Source: Sthenelais limicola (taxonomy: Eukaryota; Annelida; Polychaeta; Phyllodocida; Sigalionidae). From it: 64,000 nt of DNA. A program made the position numbers and the translations under genes. Of this stretch, positions 10,746 to 22,462 are shown in pieces (the first letter of the stretch is position 1; each line of letters opens with the position of its first letter). The notes under the pieces were generated by a model. It worked only from the letters and a program-made list of their open reading frames with translations. It was not told the DNA's origin and did not search any database. The DNA lies in NCBI GenBank assembly GCA_942159475.1, contig OW804100.1:7208127-7272126 (forward strand), read 5' to 3'.

Positions 10746-11528
10746 GGTAATATGCCAATAACGATATATACAGCAATATAGCAGCAAACTCAACCCCTAA
10801 CTCAACCTGAACCTGACACTTGCAACAGTGTACCAAAAAATTGTGTATGGGGCCACCAAATAAATTTAAGAGTTTTGTGGTTTAAAAAGTGATGAGAATA
10901 GTATATGTGAATTTAAAAGAAATCTAATCACTTTTTCCTGCTGAAATATGCGGAAATGTGTAGGATTGTGACATTTTCCCATTGCCGCCTATGGTAAAGT
11001 TTCATGCAGGAGATCAACCCCACAGTGGGGAATTAAGTATGTAAAGGTATTTAATAAGTGGTGTCTTTGAATTTAGTATACTTCAAACTATGAAAGGAGA
11101 AATTTGGGGGGAAATCTGAGGACTTTTCGAAATTCTGGCCAGCCTCCTTAAATCTGGTCATAAGCCGATTTTTGAGTGGATTATTCCATTGGCAGGGGGG
11201 CGGGGTCAGACTCATTAATTACTGAAATGTGCTAATTACTATTTTAGTTCACAGTAAAATAACAATATTTAGCAACCAAGACTATGCATTGTCTTCAATG
11301 AGGGTAAATGAACAGCCAAATATTACTTAAAAATCGATGCAAGTTCATTTAAATTGTCTATACAAAAACATGCTTAAATTTTCAAAATATTCAAACGCAC
11401 ATAAAAATGTTTTCCCAATGCGGATTGTCTTTATACCAATTTTTGCCGGGTCAAAATGTTCAGGGACTGGACTATAATGACATGTTGCGGTGTTAATGGA
11501 ATTATAATGGCACTTGCAGCTAGAGGCA
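10746..11528. other. Unannotated AT-rich stretch
   Basis: No coding, RNA, or repeat structure is recognised. Confidence 0.5.
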
Positions 11529-11580
11529 AGAGGCTTTCCCTCCGTTTGAAGGGACACTCAACTTTGGGCCTAGACTGTTT
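11529..11580 (+). repeat. Dispersed repeat R4, copy 1
   Basis: The segment CTTTCCCTCCGTTTGAAGGG through TTTGGGCCTAGACTG recurs inverted at 21568-21608. Confidence 0.7.
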
Positions 11581-11638
11581 TATCATGCAAAAAATCTCTA
11601 CTGTATGTTTTATCTTCACTTGGGCCGCAATAAAGCCA

Positions 11639-11868
11639 GGCCCACACATTCAAGAACTCGGAATTCGTAAGAATTGGGGACTCAGGAAAAGTCCAAAATT
11701 TTGCCTACAAATTGTCTTAAGGACCCATGATTTGACGTATGAATTGGGGGTTTCTTCGTAAGAAAGCCCACACATTACCGAACTCAAGTGTGCGTCTGAA
11801 GAATGATTTTGGAATCATACGAATTGTCTTTAGGCCAATTCCGCTCTGAGTTCTTGAATGTGTGGGCC
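11639..11868. mobile_element. 230-bp MITE with perfect 21-bp terminal repeats
   Basis: GGCCCACACATTCAAGAACT(C) at the left (11639-11659) is exactly complementary to 11848-11868. A related internal copy (GCCCACACATTACCGAACTC) starts near 11766, so the element may be a head-to-tail partial dimer. It has no coding. The open frame crossing it is random. Confidence 0.8.
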
Positions 11869-13009
11869 CGGCGTAATACGCACAAATATTTTCACCTGTA
11901 AGTTTAGTATTGTGATTAAACTAGACAGACCGAGGTTTATAATTAAATTACTTGGTATAACTATGATGAGAAAGGTAACATAATATATTATATTCGAGTA
12001 TTTTAATGTTCTAAAAAAAACACTCGGTGTTTATTAGTAACTTAGTAAAGGTATTGACATTTCGTTGTGAAATTTCACGAAATAAAGATCTGTTTTAAAA
12101 AAAGTAATAAGATGCAACGAGGTCAAGTGCAGTTTGAATAATATACTTTATCCTGTGAAGTAGTCATATATGATACATACCATTTTTGTATTACTATTAT
12201 TATAATTATTATTATTATCATTATTTCGTTTCAGGCCAATTGATAGACATATCTAAAATACAATGTTAATAGACAAACGCAATATCCTTCAAGGTTGTTT
12301 TCATGCGGGGCCTTTGCTACAGTACAAATACTAATATCAATATTCGCAACCTTCGCGTTCACCTCTTCTCAAACCAATGAACGCAAGACATATTATGGCG
12401 GGTATTAAATGAACATCTACTAACTAATTGTTCGTCCAACTTCAAATCAAACATCCCATACATGCATTATATCAGCTGTTATCATTTGTGTCTGCCTAAA
12501 TTATGTTATGTTGAGGAACAATTTTCCTGCAGCATTATGGTTTCAATAGTCAAAGTAAATATCTGAAACACAATATAGTCGTATAACGACTTCAGACCGT
12601 TATACAAATAATACAACGAAAACAAAACCATATCTTATCTGATTAAGGGCGACAAAGATTATGACAATCAGACAGTGAACAAACCACTATAAAGTACAAA
12701 ATATACATAAATCTGCGAATAGTCATATAGATACGATACATGCAAATTATGGTATCTATTCCCTTTTTTTTTTCTTTTTAAAAATCATCTAGAGGCCAGA
12801 CCATTAATTACAATATATTTTAATTCACATGGAAAAAGGCAATGTAGTTCAATGATCTGACTCATATGATGCGCCACCCATGCAAACATATGACAACGGT
12901 ATATATACAGTATATCAGCAACTGCATTCTCGGGCCGAGATGACACTTCTCAGGCCGAGAAACGCTATCTGATACGTTACAAATTGCTTTCAGGTGCGTC
13001 ACAATAGGG
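11869..13009. other. AT-rich stretch with faint repeats
   Basis: No coding is recognised. A word of about 70 bp (AATTACAATAT..CACATGGAAA..CGCAATGTCCTTCAAGG) appears in diverged form at about 12232, 12792 and 13311, which may be an old repeat of 520-560 bp period. Confidence 0.35.
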
Positions 13010-13260
13010 GATTTGCATGTCTCCTGCAGTGCATACTGGGATGGATTCTGTTAAAATCTGATATACAAATATTTGCCAACATTTTTTATCAAAATTTGCA
13101 AGAATGTTTGCACCAATAGCATAGCTTGCATAAATGATCTATGAAAACCAAATGCATCATGGGAAAGATGGAGGCTTGTGTTATGGAAACATGTAAATCA
13201 CATGGATATTAACATTGGAGCGTTGATGAATATCCCATGCTGAACATGACATGTTTTCTA
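13010..13260 (+). repeat. Dispersed repeat R5, copy 1
   Basis: CTGCAGTGCATACTGGGAT near 13026 and the block TGTTATGGAAACATGTAAAT to CATGCTGAACATGACATG (13171-13251) recur inverted at 17465-17600. The two parts are closer together in the second copy. Confidence 0.6.
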
Positions 13261-14050
13261 TAGATTTTATACTATACCATTACTCCCACGATTCCATGCG
13301 AATCAAGATTCAATAGGCCAAATTTTTAATTACAATATGATTCACATGGAAACACGCAATGTCCTTCAAGGACGTTTTCATACATTGTCTGAGTTAAACG
13401 ACTTAGGAAAGTAATGTATCACTCATCTCAAAGGGAACAAAATTATACCCATAGTATACATAACAACAAGTTTTCCTCGAGAGCTCTACTAAACCAGATC
13501 AATTCAAAGTATAATCTATCTGAACTATCGATTGAAACAAAATTCTGATTATGAAGGGCCATATTTACACCCCGGCCTTCAGCTTAAATAATTATGCATT
13601 ATATACCAATGACCATCTATCTCTAGAAACAATGCAAATTCACGTAAATAAACACTAGCACCTGTAACACCATGACATGTCATCTTGAAATGTATTACCA
13701 AATGTACCACTGTTAATTATATTCATATTATATATGAAATTCAAATTCAAATTATTCAAACTGTTGAATTTTGCCACTCTAATCTTTGCTAGATCGAATG
13801 TTAACAGTCTCCATATCTAATTTAGAAATATACATTTAAATGATACACATAGATTTTGACGCACCGAGATAGATAAACCCAGCCTAAACACAGCGCCAGG
13901 CAGAAACATATGGGATTTATCCCGTGAGCTCTGGTCTTGACGAATAATCTTTTTTAAACCATAGTTATTGACACAGAAATTTCGCTACAGCACTTCATTC
14001 TTAGTCAGGAAAAGGGTAATATACAGGTTTAAACCATATTAACATTATAA
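13261..14050. other. Unannotated AT-rich stretch
   Basis: No feature is recognised beyond the third faint repeat near 13311-13383. Confidence 0.5.
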
Positions 14051-14276
14051 GGGTCAGATTATCAGAAACTGTACAATCGGTGGCTCAACACATTTTGTAA
14101 TTCTGCTAAAGTATAGACTGCATGGAATGTGGTTAATACTATATATCCGACCATATTTGGTATTGCGTTACTTTTAAAGATCCTTCCAGTTACGGTGAAC
14201 CTCATTTTTGTCTTAAATATAGGCAATTTGAGATGATTGGTGAAGGCGAAGTGTACATTTTCTGACAATTTGACCC
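14051..14276 (-). mobile_element. MITE family A, full copy, reverse
   Basis: Both ends are present (GGGTCAGATTATCAGAAACT and CTGACAATTTGACCC) with ATAA duplicated on both sides (14047-14050 and 14277-14280). The interior is in reverse orientation and diverged. Confidence 0.8.
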
Positions 14277-14589
14277 ATAAGACATAGAGTTGTTCATTAT
14301 ATCAGCCTGTACTGCGTGCTAACACTGCAACGTACTGTAATAGACGGACACAACTTATATCTTTACTCTTATTTTATACTTAGACATCAATAATAATTAT
14401 TGTTAATATAGCAGTCCTGCGTCACGATTTAAAAATAATAAATCAGACAAGACAGTTTATGTTATTATTATATCAAAAATCGCACCGTACCCTGTGATTA
14501 TTATAGCATATACTGTACTGTACACGCTGATTGTATATCCTCATTTATGTATTAACGAAACTACTGTTTTTCATTATTATTATTTCCAT

Positions 14590-14725
14590 GTATTAGTCAC
14601 TCCTCTAGATAACCTTCTACTTAAAAGGTATAACGGTTGGAAGAGCTGGGAACCTCCCAGAAGCTTGTCGACCTCTTTGTCAACTTATATGACTTTTGAC
14701 AAATAAAATATTATTCTATTCTACT
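14590..14725 (+). mobile_element. LINE-like 3' end
   Basis: GACTTTTGACAAATAAAATA, holding a polyadenylation signal, runs into an ATTCT/ACTCT short-unit tail. This is how LINE 3' ends with microsatellite tails look. No reverse transcriptase coding is seen upstream, so it would be a heavily 5'-truncated copy. Confidence 0.4.
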
Positions 14726-14789
14726 CTACTGCCATACGTATTACAGATATACATTATTCAGACCGATACAAGTCTCTGCATCATATTTG

Positions 14790-14905
14790 CCGTATTTCCT
14801 TGAATTACCGCCTCCCGGCGCTTATTAACTCAATAGATATATAGCACTCAACCCCGGCGCTAATTCAAGGCCCGGTGGTTATTTAAGGCCCAGTGGTATT
14901 TCAAG
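14790..14905. repeat. GCGCTTATT/CCTTGAATTA hairpin-type repeat
   Basis: GTATTTCCTTGAATTACCGC..CGGCGCTTATT with later inverted GGCGCTAATTCAAGG words. Weakly similar stretches occur at 26185-26260 and 63645-63730. Confidence 0.4.
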
Positions 14906-14957
14906 ACACTGGGACTTGATCTACCCAGTATAAATAAAAGCTTTAAAAAAAAGGAAA

Positions 14958-16711
14958 TATGTGATGTGATTCAGACAAGTCACAGAAAATGATTTAGAGA
15001 TATCATCATATTTGAACAGATGAGATCAAGCCGATTCTAAGGCTGCGTTTCCACTGGTTCGCTCTTTTGGCCCGCTCATGGCCCGCTCTTTTTTATAGTC
15101 TTGAGCGCATAACAAGCGAAGTTTGAGCGAAACCAGAGCGGTCTAATAGAATCGGTTATTGCGCTCTATGTACGCTCTAAAAAGTGGCTATGTGCGCTTC
15201 TTTAGAAGAGCGCAGGACGTTGCGCTTATATCTGATCTGTTTGATATGAGCGCAGCAACACTAGGCTCTTTCTACCTGTTAAAGAAGCGGACCAAGAGCT
15301 CAGTAAGAGCGCACAAACTCATTTACCATTGATTTCATATAGGAAACAAGCGCAGCAGTAGAATCTCAGTAGAATCGCTCTGCGCTTGTATTGCGCTAAA
15401 AATATTAGCGGATGAAGAGCGACTGACAAGCACCCCATAAACAAGCGCAGCAAGAGCGAGCCATGAGCACATATATAAGCGAACCAGTGGAATCGGACCT
15501 TAAGGCTGCGTTTCCACTGGCTCGCTCTTTTGGGCCGCTCTTCATACGCTCTTTTATTTTCTGAGAGCGCCTAACAAGCGAAGTCTGAGTGAAGCCAGAG
15601 CGGTGCAATAGGATAGGTTACTGCGCTTTCTATACGCTCCTATTTGCGCTTCTTTAAAAGAGCGCAGGACGTTGCGCTCATATTTGTTGTGTTTGATTTG
15701 AGCGCAGCAACACAACGCTCTTTCTACCTGTTAAAGTAGCGAACCAAGAGCGCAGTGAGAGCGCACCAACACATTTGCTATTGATTTCATATAGAAAACA
15801 AGCACACCAGTAGAATCGCTCTGCGCTTGTCTTGCACTAAAAATATTAGCGGATGAAGAGCGAATAACAAGCGCCCTCCAAACAAGCGCAACAAGAGCAA
15901 GCCATGAGCACATATATAAGCGAACCAGTGGAATCGGACCTTAAGGCTGCGTTTCCACTGGCTCGCTCTTTTGGACCGCTCATGGCCCGCTCTTTTTATT
16001 TCCCCAAGCGCATAATAAGCGAAGACAGAGCGAACCCAGAGCCGTCTAATAGAATCGGTTACACCGCTTTCTATACGCTCTTAAAATCGGACGTTTGCGC
16101 TTCTTTTTGACACTGCGCTAATATCTGCCGTGTTTGATTTGAGCGCAGCAACTCAACGCTCTTTCTACCTGTTAAAGTAGCGGACCAAGAGCGCAGTAAG
16201 AGCGCAGAAACGCATTTGCTATTGATTTCATATAGGAAACAAGCGCAGCAGTGAAATACTGGTAGAATCGCTCTGCGCTTGTATTGCGCTAAAAATATGA
16301 GCGGATGAAGAGCGAATGACAAGCGCACTATAAACAAGCGCAGCAAGAGCGAGCAATGAGCGCAGACACAAGCGAACCAGTGGGAGCCCACCTTAATGGT
16401 GGTAAACATTACGACATCTAATAAGTATTTCTAAATTTTATGTTTGATATTTTAGTTTTCGAGAAAAAAAAGTTTGCAATATTTATGGATGGTCATTCAC
16501 CAGTAAAGTAGCTACATATACTCTATAAGATGAGCTTAGTAATTGCATGGATATATTTAATACACTGTCTTGAAATGTAATAGACATATTCATATGACCC
16601 ATTCATATGACCCATAAATGAGAACATTCGTACAAAGATATCTTGTGAATAAAACAATGAAAACTATCAATTTGCCGACTCGTGACTCATTTTGTTGAAA
16701 CACATCACATA
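14958..16711. mobile_element. Outer inverted-repeat element carrying a MITE array
   Basis: Left end TATGTGATGTG (14958-14968), then GTCACAGAAAATGA; the right end has the complement (GTGACTCATTTTG ... CACATCACATA, 16701-16711). Flank-to-flank comparison with 60670-61018 shows the same left (ATCATCATATTTGAACAGATG) and right parts without the 1.36-kb insert, so that copy acts as an unoccupied reference. The element is non-coding. Confidence 0.7.
15038..16396 (+). mobile_element. Three tandem TTAA-bounded MITEs
   Basis: Three head-to-tail copies of about 440-463 bp start at 15038, 15501 and 15942 and end at 16396. Each begins TAAGGCTGCGTTTCCACTGG and ends in the inverted ACCAGTGGAATCGGACCTTA. 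TTAA occurs at each junction (15500, 15941, 16393; the first left edge reads CTAA). AGCG/CGCT words recur every 10-20 bp throughout. TTAA targets are typical of piggyBac and Kolobok families; assignment is inference. Open frames inside are by-products of the repeats. Confidence 0.85.
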
Positions 16712-17464
16712 CGGTAAATATAAATACTAGCTAGTTCTAGCTAAACCCACTACACTCAACAATCTCCGTAGATTGTACTTCCGAGTCAACAGCTCAACAA
16801 AACAATTTATGTTTGCCCATAAAGGCCATATAAAATAAACACATCGAGATAGCGATGCCGACTTGGTCACGAAGACTCATAGTCACGAATATCCGAAACA
16901 TAGAAGAATGAATAATAAATGTGGAGAACTTTCAATATATCATTTTTTGCTCATTATAAAATGATAAATATCAATGAATAAAGTGTAGGGTCCTTCAAAT
17001 TAGGTACGAATAGCCCTGTATAGGTCGTCCTAACTTTTCATTTTGCAACATAATTTTTGCCTTAAAATTTGTCCCCACAAACGAGCAGAAATGTACATGA
17101 TTAACCAACTCTTGTCCATTTCATATGGCTGCTCGTTCGTAGGTGTACCATACTAAAGGATGTGCACCCAGTTAAAACTGGGGTTATTCCATAGATTGAC
17201 GTCATTTATTGGGGATATTCCAACCTAGCTTGTGACCTCTAATGGCCATTATAAGTCAGTCAATGAGGATTGACGAATCAGTTAGGTCCAGACACCTACA
17301 TTCCTCGATTCCACATCCAGCGATAAGCTTAACCGCAAGGCTAAGACTAAGGCTAAAGTGTTAATGACTCCCTGAAACTTAGGTGACCACAACTGCCTTC
17401 TGAACCTGACTGGAATAAAAGGCCTCGTATTCGTAGATGTTTATTAGCAAAACTTCTTGCACTT
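16712..17464. other. Unannotated AT-rich stretch
   Basis: No coding or RNA feature is recognised. Confidence 0.5.
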
Positions 17465-17600
17465 AGGCTTCAAAACATGCCATGTTCAGCATGGACTATT
17501 TATCAATGTTCTGATGTCAATATTCATGTGTTTTACATATTTCCATAAAACGAGCCCCAATCTATCCCAGCATGCACTGCAGTAGGCATGCATAGTGGAA
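17465..17600 (-). repeat. Dispersed repeat R5, copy 2, inverted
   Basis: Reverse-complement match to parts of 13010-13260, including CATGCCATGTTCAGCATGG and ATCCCAGCATGCACTGCAG. Confidence 0.6.
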
Positions 17601-18040
17601 CATTCAACTCCCCTATTGGACGCCTGAGTGCGGTGAAGGTGGCGCAATAAGAAATAATGTGATTATGATGGGCTAACATTATGACGTACATATTCAGTAA
17701 CAAGAGCAACGGAATATAGTCGGATATCGAAAGTCGTATGTTTCTCATATAAATAGAAACTATTTGACCCAATGCATGGCCATTAATGACTTCTAGGCCG
17801 CTGAATGAATGCGAAGTGCATCAAGGAGGGGAAGCGTACGATAGAAATTGTGCGCGGGCTGTGTCAGTTGCATGTCACTCGCGGAATAGGTCACAAAGAG
17901 CAATAATTATGGGACTTGTAATATTCGCAGTTTCCATTTGCCCTCTAAATGTTAAGGACAGTGACTTCCTTGAACCTGGCATATGGAAAATGAACATTAA
18001 AAAATAGGAGGCAGCATATAGTATAGAACTTGTTGTATAT
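17601..18040. other. Unannotated stretch
   Basis: Nothing is recognised. A 73-codon open frame at 17786-18007 has no recognisable motif. Confidence 0.45.
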
Positions 18041-18254
18041 GGGCCAAATTTTCAGAAAATGTACAATTCAAATTAATGACAAAAATTGGTTTAAAATTTA
18101 GTTCAACATAACCAAACCAATTGTTTGAATCAAGGCAATATCAAATATACTCAGATGCACCTAGTATTGTATTGGCAATTTTTTCCAGTCTAATTTAGCA
18201 GAATTGACTAAATGTTTAAATCTGCCGATTGTACATTTTCTCAAAATCCGACCC
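18041..18254 (+). mobile_element. MITE family A, diverged copy
   Basis: Ends are GGGCCAAATTTTCAGAAAAT and TTCTCAAAATCCGACCC, with the family interior between. Flanks ATAT and ATTA no longer match. Confidence 0.75.
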
Positions 18255-19189
18255 ATTAACACATCTTCCTTTAACTCCCGCTACATGATCCGGGACAGAC
18301 TAAGATAACACTGCAGGGTATTAGATTGCTGACATGAACTAGTTGGTTTCAGTTTGTAGATCTTTCCATGTGGTAAAATAACATAGAGAACTTCTAAAGT
18401 ATCTCTCTGCCCAATCTGAAACGTCAGTGTATTTGAGGTCGGGAGTATGTAGAGATATGAATGGAATCACAACAATTGAAGTAGCACATTGTTCAAATGG
18501 AATTTTTATCAATCCGGGAACATCTGCTACCGAGGTACTTTTGCTTCTGTAATGAATCATCGTCGTTTGTCGGATCAGGAAATGGGAAAATGTGCCCCGC
18601 AGCATCGAGTTTAACGAGCAAAGTATCATGCTTGACACTGCACGACCACCGTTTTTTTTTAAAAAAGCCGCATCGGCTATTCTTTACCCCCTAATCAGTC
18701 GTACCCGTTATCATGGTTAGGCGCAACACTACAAGAATCAACATTTATTGCTGTCTCTGCCCCCGAAATAGATGCACGTTCAGCTTTTTCTCAGGTGTGA
18801 GAACTACCGTATATTAGTAAGCAACGTTATTAGGTAGTGCTTACTGGAACAATATTGTCTAGAAAACACATCAACGGAAAGTGTTCAGTCTGTAAGTTGT
18901 TGCTGTGTCTGTGTGCGCTGGTGAGCGAGCGGGTGGTCACTTGAGGTGGGAATGTAAATAGCCCTGCCACTCTGAGCCCCCAGCAATAATTTACACATAC
19001 AGAAGTATATATGCTGATTGCAATATATACAAACAATGCGACAGCATAACGGTAAATACTAATATATGTAACATATGGATTATGAATTAGTAGTAATATC
19101 ATTAAGGACCATAAGTCACATATGGCACACACTGTGTGTGGATACCAGTTCTGGGTGTGTTTCAGCCAATCACAAGCCTGGAAAGCTGT
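18255..19189. other. Unannotated stretch
   Basis: No gene is recognised. The - strand is open for 99 codons at 18339-18638 without any family motif; this length is expected by chance in a window of this size. Confidence 0.45.
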
Positions 19190-19683
19190 GAAGTCGCTCA
19201 ATTAATCTCTTGTTTGGGAGACTGGAATATCTTTAGTTAAGTTGGGAAAGATTGGCGACACTACAAAGTAGCCCTCCATAAATCGCTAGTGGACACCAAT
19301 TTGGGCGGGCGACTTGCATGTTGTCGCTCATCCTGAATGCTTCATTATTGTGCAAAGTCGCCGTATATTATTAATGCATGTCGCTCAATTAAAAAGATAT
19401 TAAACAATTGGTAGAATTTTGTAGAATCGCTCATTGTTTTAGGGCGACAGTGGATTTAGGCCTTAATCTAGTCGCTCAAGTTGTGTCACCCGTGCAAGTC
19501 GCCAAGGTAATTATAGAGCTGTCGCTAGAAGACTTTCTTATTTTGGAAATCCACACAACAGGCAAAGTGGGAGGCAAAGTGGGCGACACGACGGGCGACA
19601 GAGCGAATGGAAACTTGGATGGAAAACATGGGCGACTGATGTGCGACTTGGCCCTGGAGTCGCTGTGTGGATTCCCACCTGTT
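19190..19683. repeat. GTCGC/GCGAC-rich element-like stretch
   Basis: GTCGC or GCGAC occurs about fifteen times in 500 bp, in both orientations. The right part (19546-19683) is bounded by inverted TGGAAATCCACACA and TGTGTGGATTCCCA. The architecture resembles the AGCG-rich MITEs at 15-16 kb, with dense short subterminal words, but the sequence differs. A 107-codon frame across it follows the repeats and is not called a gene. Confidence 0.5.
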
Positions 19684-19738
19684 TTAAACATCGCGGTAGA
19701 TGGGCATACCACCTCTCTACTCCTCTGGTAATAAGTCA

Positions 19739-19778
19739 CCCCCCCCCCCGCACACACACACACACACACACACACACT
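19739..19778. repeat. C run joined to (CA)n
   Basis: About eleven Cs, one G, then a long (CA)n tract. Same compound type as at 60, 7142, 34864, 37469 and 41136. Confidence 0.9.
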
Positions 19779-20004
19779 CCCCCAAGCATTTATGTGCGCT
19801 TTTTCTCCCTCGGGAGATAGGGAGCTGGTGGGAATAGACATATTCGCCAGTAACAAGGGGCCCTTATCATCAATAATCACTACAATTAATATTATATATC
19901 TCACATAAAAATACAATTAAAACTCACACGTGTGTTGTGTGTATCCCTTCGTCTTCCTATCGATCGGTAATTGGCCCAAAGGAAATATAAAGGTTTGCGA
20001 TGGT

Positions 20005-20085
20005 CACAAGCAATGTGAGGGAGCGCGGGACAAGATGTGAGGGATGAGGGGCGAGATGTGAGGGACGTGGGACGAGATGTGACAT
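20005..20085 (+). repeat. GAGATGTGAGGGA minisatellite
   Basis: Three imperfect units of about 25 bp built on GACAAGATGTGAGGGATGAG. Confidence 0.7.
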
Positions 20086-21230
20086 GTCACTCCTGGGCCA
20101 CCATAATAATGAACCTCACTGATTGTTGAAGCCATTGTAGAGCCTTATAATACAGACTACCGGGGGACAATAACTTCTTGTCAACTGAGTTTTCTACAGA
20201 GAGTTTACTTTGTAAGCTTAGCTAAGCTTGCCCATTGTGGGAGGAAACTCCAGGGCGCCTAAACCATCGGAGGAATACGTTTGGCGTGGAGCTTCAGAGC
20301 ACAGATTCCAATCCATACTCAGCATAAGTTTGTGCAACAATATTGACATGGCTCTAAATGTCAAGATGCTAAACAATGCTTCATAATAACTATTCAAAAG
20401 CGGGATCACACACGATTGGTCTGGCGCACACACCCTGGTCCCGTGGCAAGCGGGTCCCGTGACCAAACAGCGTAGCCGCTTGACAGTCACATAGCCTGCC
20501 AATTCAATTGCTCATTTCCCTAAATCGTTCAGAATATACTAGCCTCTATATTAAGACGTGGTTGGAGGCTTACTCAGATCTCCGCGTGGAAAAGGGAGAG
20601 ACCGGGGACCAGTATATACTAGAGAGGCCGGCCTGGTACCGGGGTTTTCTTCCCTGTTAGAGACCCCAAAACCCAGTCGGACCCATTACGTCACGTCATG
20701 CCTCGCTGGTCATGAGTGCTGTCCTCTCACTATCTCCCCCATATGGCAGTGGTTCCCCTCACCCCTCAGTCATCTCCACCACAGCTCGCATTGTTTTGGT
20801 TCCTACACCTATGCTTCAGACTATGCTTAATTTTCGCCTATTAGGCCTACTACCCCAATGTAGGCACCCTGTGATTTTAGCCATTTTTGGCAATTAAATT
20901 GATATCTCCAAATTTTACAAAAAAACTCCAGTAAATTGTCTGATTCCTATGAGAAGTAGAAACACAACTGCCTCTACAATCCAAGCGCCGAAGGCGCTTG
21001 TTTATGTAAAAACGCATATTTAGCAAGTGGGATGGTAGGTCTGTATGTCTGAAAGCTTCCAGCTATTTTAAACAAATATCATGTACTTTTCATGATAAAT
21101 GTTGGATGGAATTCTACCAACTACTATGGATATCACTATTATTTTCGATTCGGATCTTGTTGGTTTGTGTGACGCATAAAGTACTCAAATGAGTTTTGTT
21201 TGACTTCTTTTATTGCCTATATGGTCCGAC
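20086..21230. other. Unannotated stretch
   Basis: No recognised feature. 20550-20720 is locally GC-richer, with open frames on both strands but no known motif. Confidence 0.45.
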
Positions 21231-21260
21231 GTTTCGGGCTACTCAGTAGCCCTTCTTCAG
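21231..21260 (-). ncRNA. Hammerhead-ribozyme-like core motif (1)
   Basis: On the - strand the sequence reads CTGAAGA, then A, then GGGCTAC-TGA-GTAGCCC (a perfect 7-bp stem II), then GAAAC. CUGANGA and GAAA are the conserved hammerhead core boxes, and such motifs are known in the terminal repeats of Penelope-like retroelements. One extra A precedes stem II and no clear stem III or cleavage triplet was found, so activity is doubtful. A relic of a Penelope-like element is the likely source. Confidence 0.45.
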
Positions 21261-21567
21261 GGATAGGATAAGAAGTCATGATAAAGTAGCTCAGGATAAG
21301 TGGTCAGGTAGGATCTATATGTACAGCTAGGCCTATCGGACATCTGTCCTGAAGTTTACAATTGCTTATTTCCCGGACTCTGGTCCATATATATATTAGA
21401 TTAAATACAGTTTTTGAAAGTTTAAACATATGTCTATATGTCTCAAAGGTTTCATGTATGTAAAACAAATATTTCGTGTAAATTTGAGACACGATTTTGT
21501 GGGAATAGTGCAAGTATAATATATAGTATAGGACAAGCTTGAGCTTAATCTTCAAGTACAGTCTAGG

Positions 21568-21608
21568 CCCAAAGTTGAGAGAGTCCCTTTAAACGGAGGG
21601 AAAGCCAT
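21568..21608 (-). repeat. Dispersed repeat R4, copy 2, inverted
   Basis: CAGTCTAGGCCCAAAGTTGA and CCCTTTAAACGGAGGGAAAG are the inverse of the segment at 11529-11580. It is followed by ATACCATTCTTAT, also seen in the SINE-like fragments. Confidence 0.7.
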
Positions 21609-21689
21609 ACCATTCTTATTTGTTCTGATGGTTTGGACCTAGAGCGAAGTGCAAGTTGAAAACGCACATGTATGTAGGTTGGTACACAT

Positions 21690-21912
21690 GGGTGAAATCG
21701 TCAGAAATATACAATTCGCCTTCACCAATCTTCTCAAATAACCCGAATCTATGACAGAAATGCGGTTCAAAATTCAGTTCAATATAGCCAAACCGATTGT
21801 CTGAATCAAGGCAATATCGAATATATTCAAATATACCAAGTATTGGCCATTTTCCAGCCTAATTTAGCAGTATTTCTAAATGTGTAGAGCTGCCGCCGAT
21901 TGTACATTTTCA
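21690..21912 (+). mobile_element. MITE family A, copy joined to the next
   Basis: Family A interior with diverged left end GGGTGAAATCGTCAG. The right end stops at TGTACATTTTCAC, about 10 bp before another copy. Confidence 0.7.
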
Positions 21913-21922
21913 CTATAGGGAT

Positions 21923-22162
21923 GTAGTCGCCAGAAAATGTACAATTTGCCGTCACCAATCCGCTCAAATAACCCACATTTAAAACAAAAATGAGCTTCAA
22001 AATGCAGTTTAACATAATAGAACTGATACTATAAATCAATGCGATTCCAGATATACTCATAATATATATCAGGTATTCTTCGTTTTTCAGTCTAATTTAG
22101 CAGAATTTACTAAAATTTAATGTTTAGACCATCTGATTGTACATTTACTGAAAATCTGACCC
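21923..22162 (+). mobile_element. MITE family A, second of a tandem pair
   Basis: A nearly complete copy from GTCGCCAGAAAATGTACAAT to ACTGAAAATCTGACCC, head to tail with the previous one. Confidence 0.7.
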
Positions 22163-22329
22163 GCAGGCAGGACGACATGCTGGCTACTGGCCTTGAGTTT
22201 AAATACACTCGCCTCAATGCATTGGCGATTCTGTGTCAGGTAAGTTTGGAAGTAATTAAGTCAAACAGTGCAAACAACTAAAATTCAACCCCCGACATGG
22301 AGCAGGGCTATCGGGTCGATGTAAAACTC

Positions 22330-22462
22330 CAACTCAGTTCAATGTAATGCTGAATAGGCCTATACTCGAATTTACCGAGTATTGACCAAATTGCAGCCTA
22401 ATTTAGCCTAATTTACTAGATATGTATAGCTGCCAATTGTACATTTTTTGAAAATCTGACCC
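22330..22462 (+). mobile_element. MITE family A, right-half fragment
   Basis: Begins inside the family (CAGTTCAATGTAATGCTGAA) and ends at TTGAAAATCTGACCC. Confidence 0.75.

Noticed and set aside
18339..18638. 99-codon minus-strand frame
   Set aside because: No motif, no splice or promoter context; expected by chance in 64 kb.
19408..19916. 107- and 146-codon frames on opposite strands
   Set aside because: They lie on the GTCGC-word repeat and C/CA run and have no recognisable motif.
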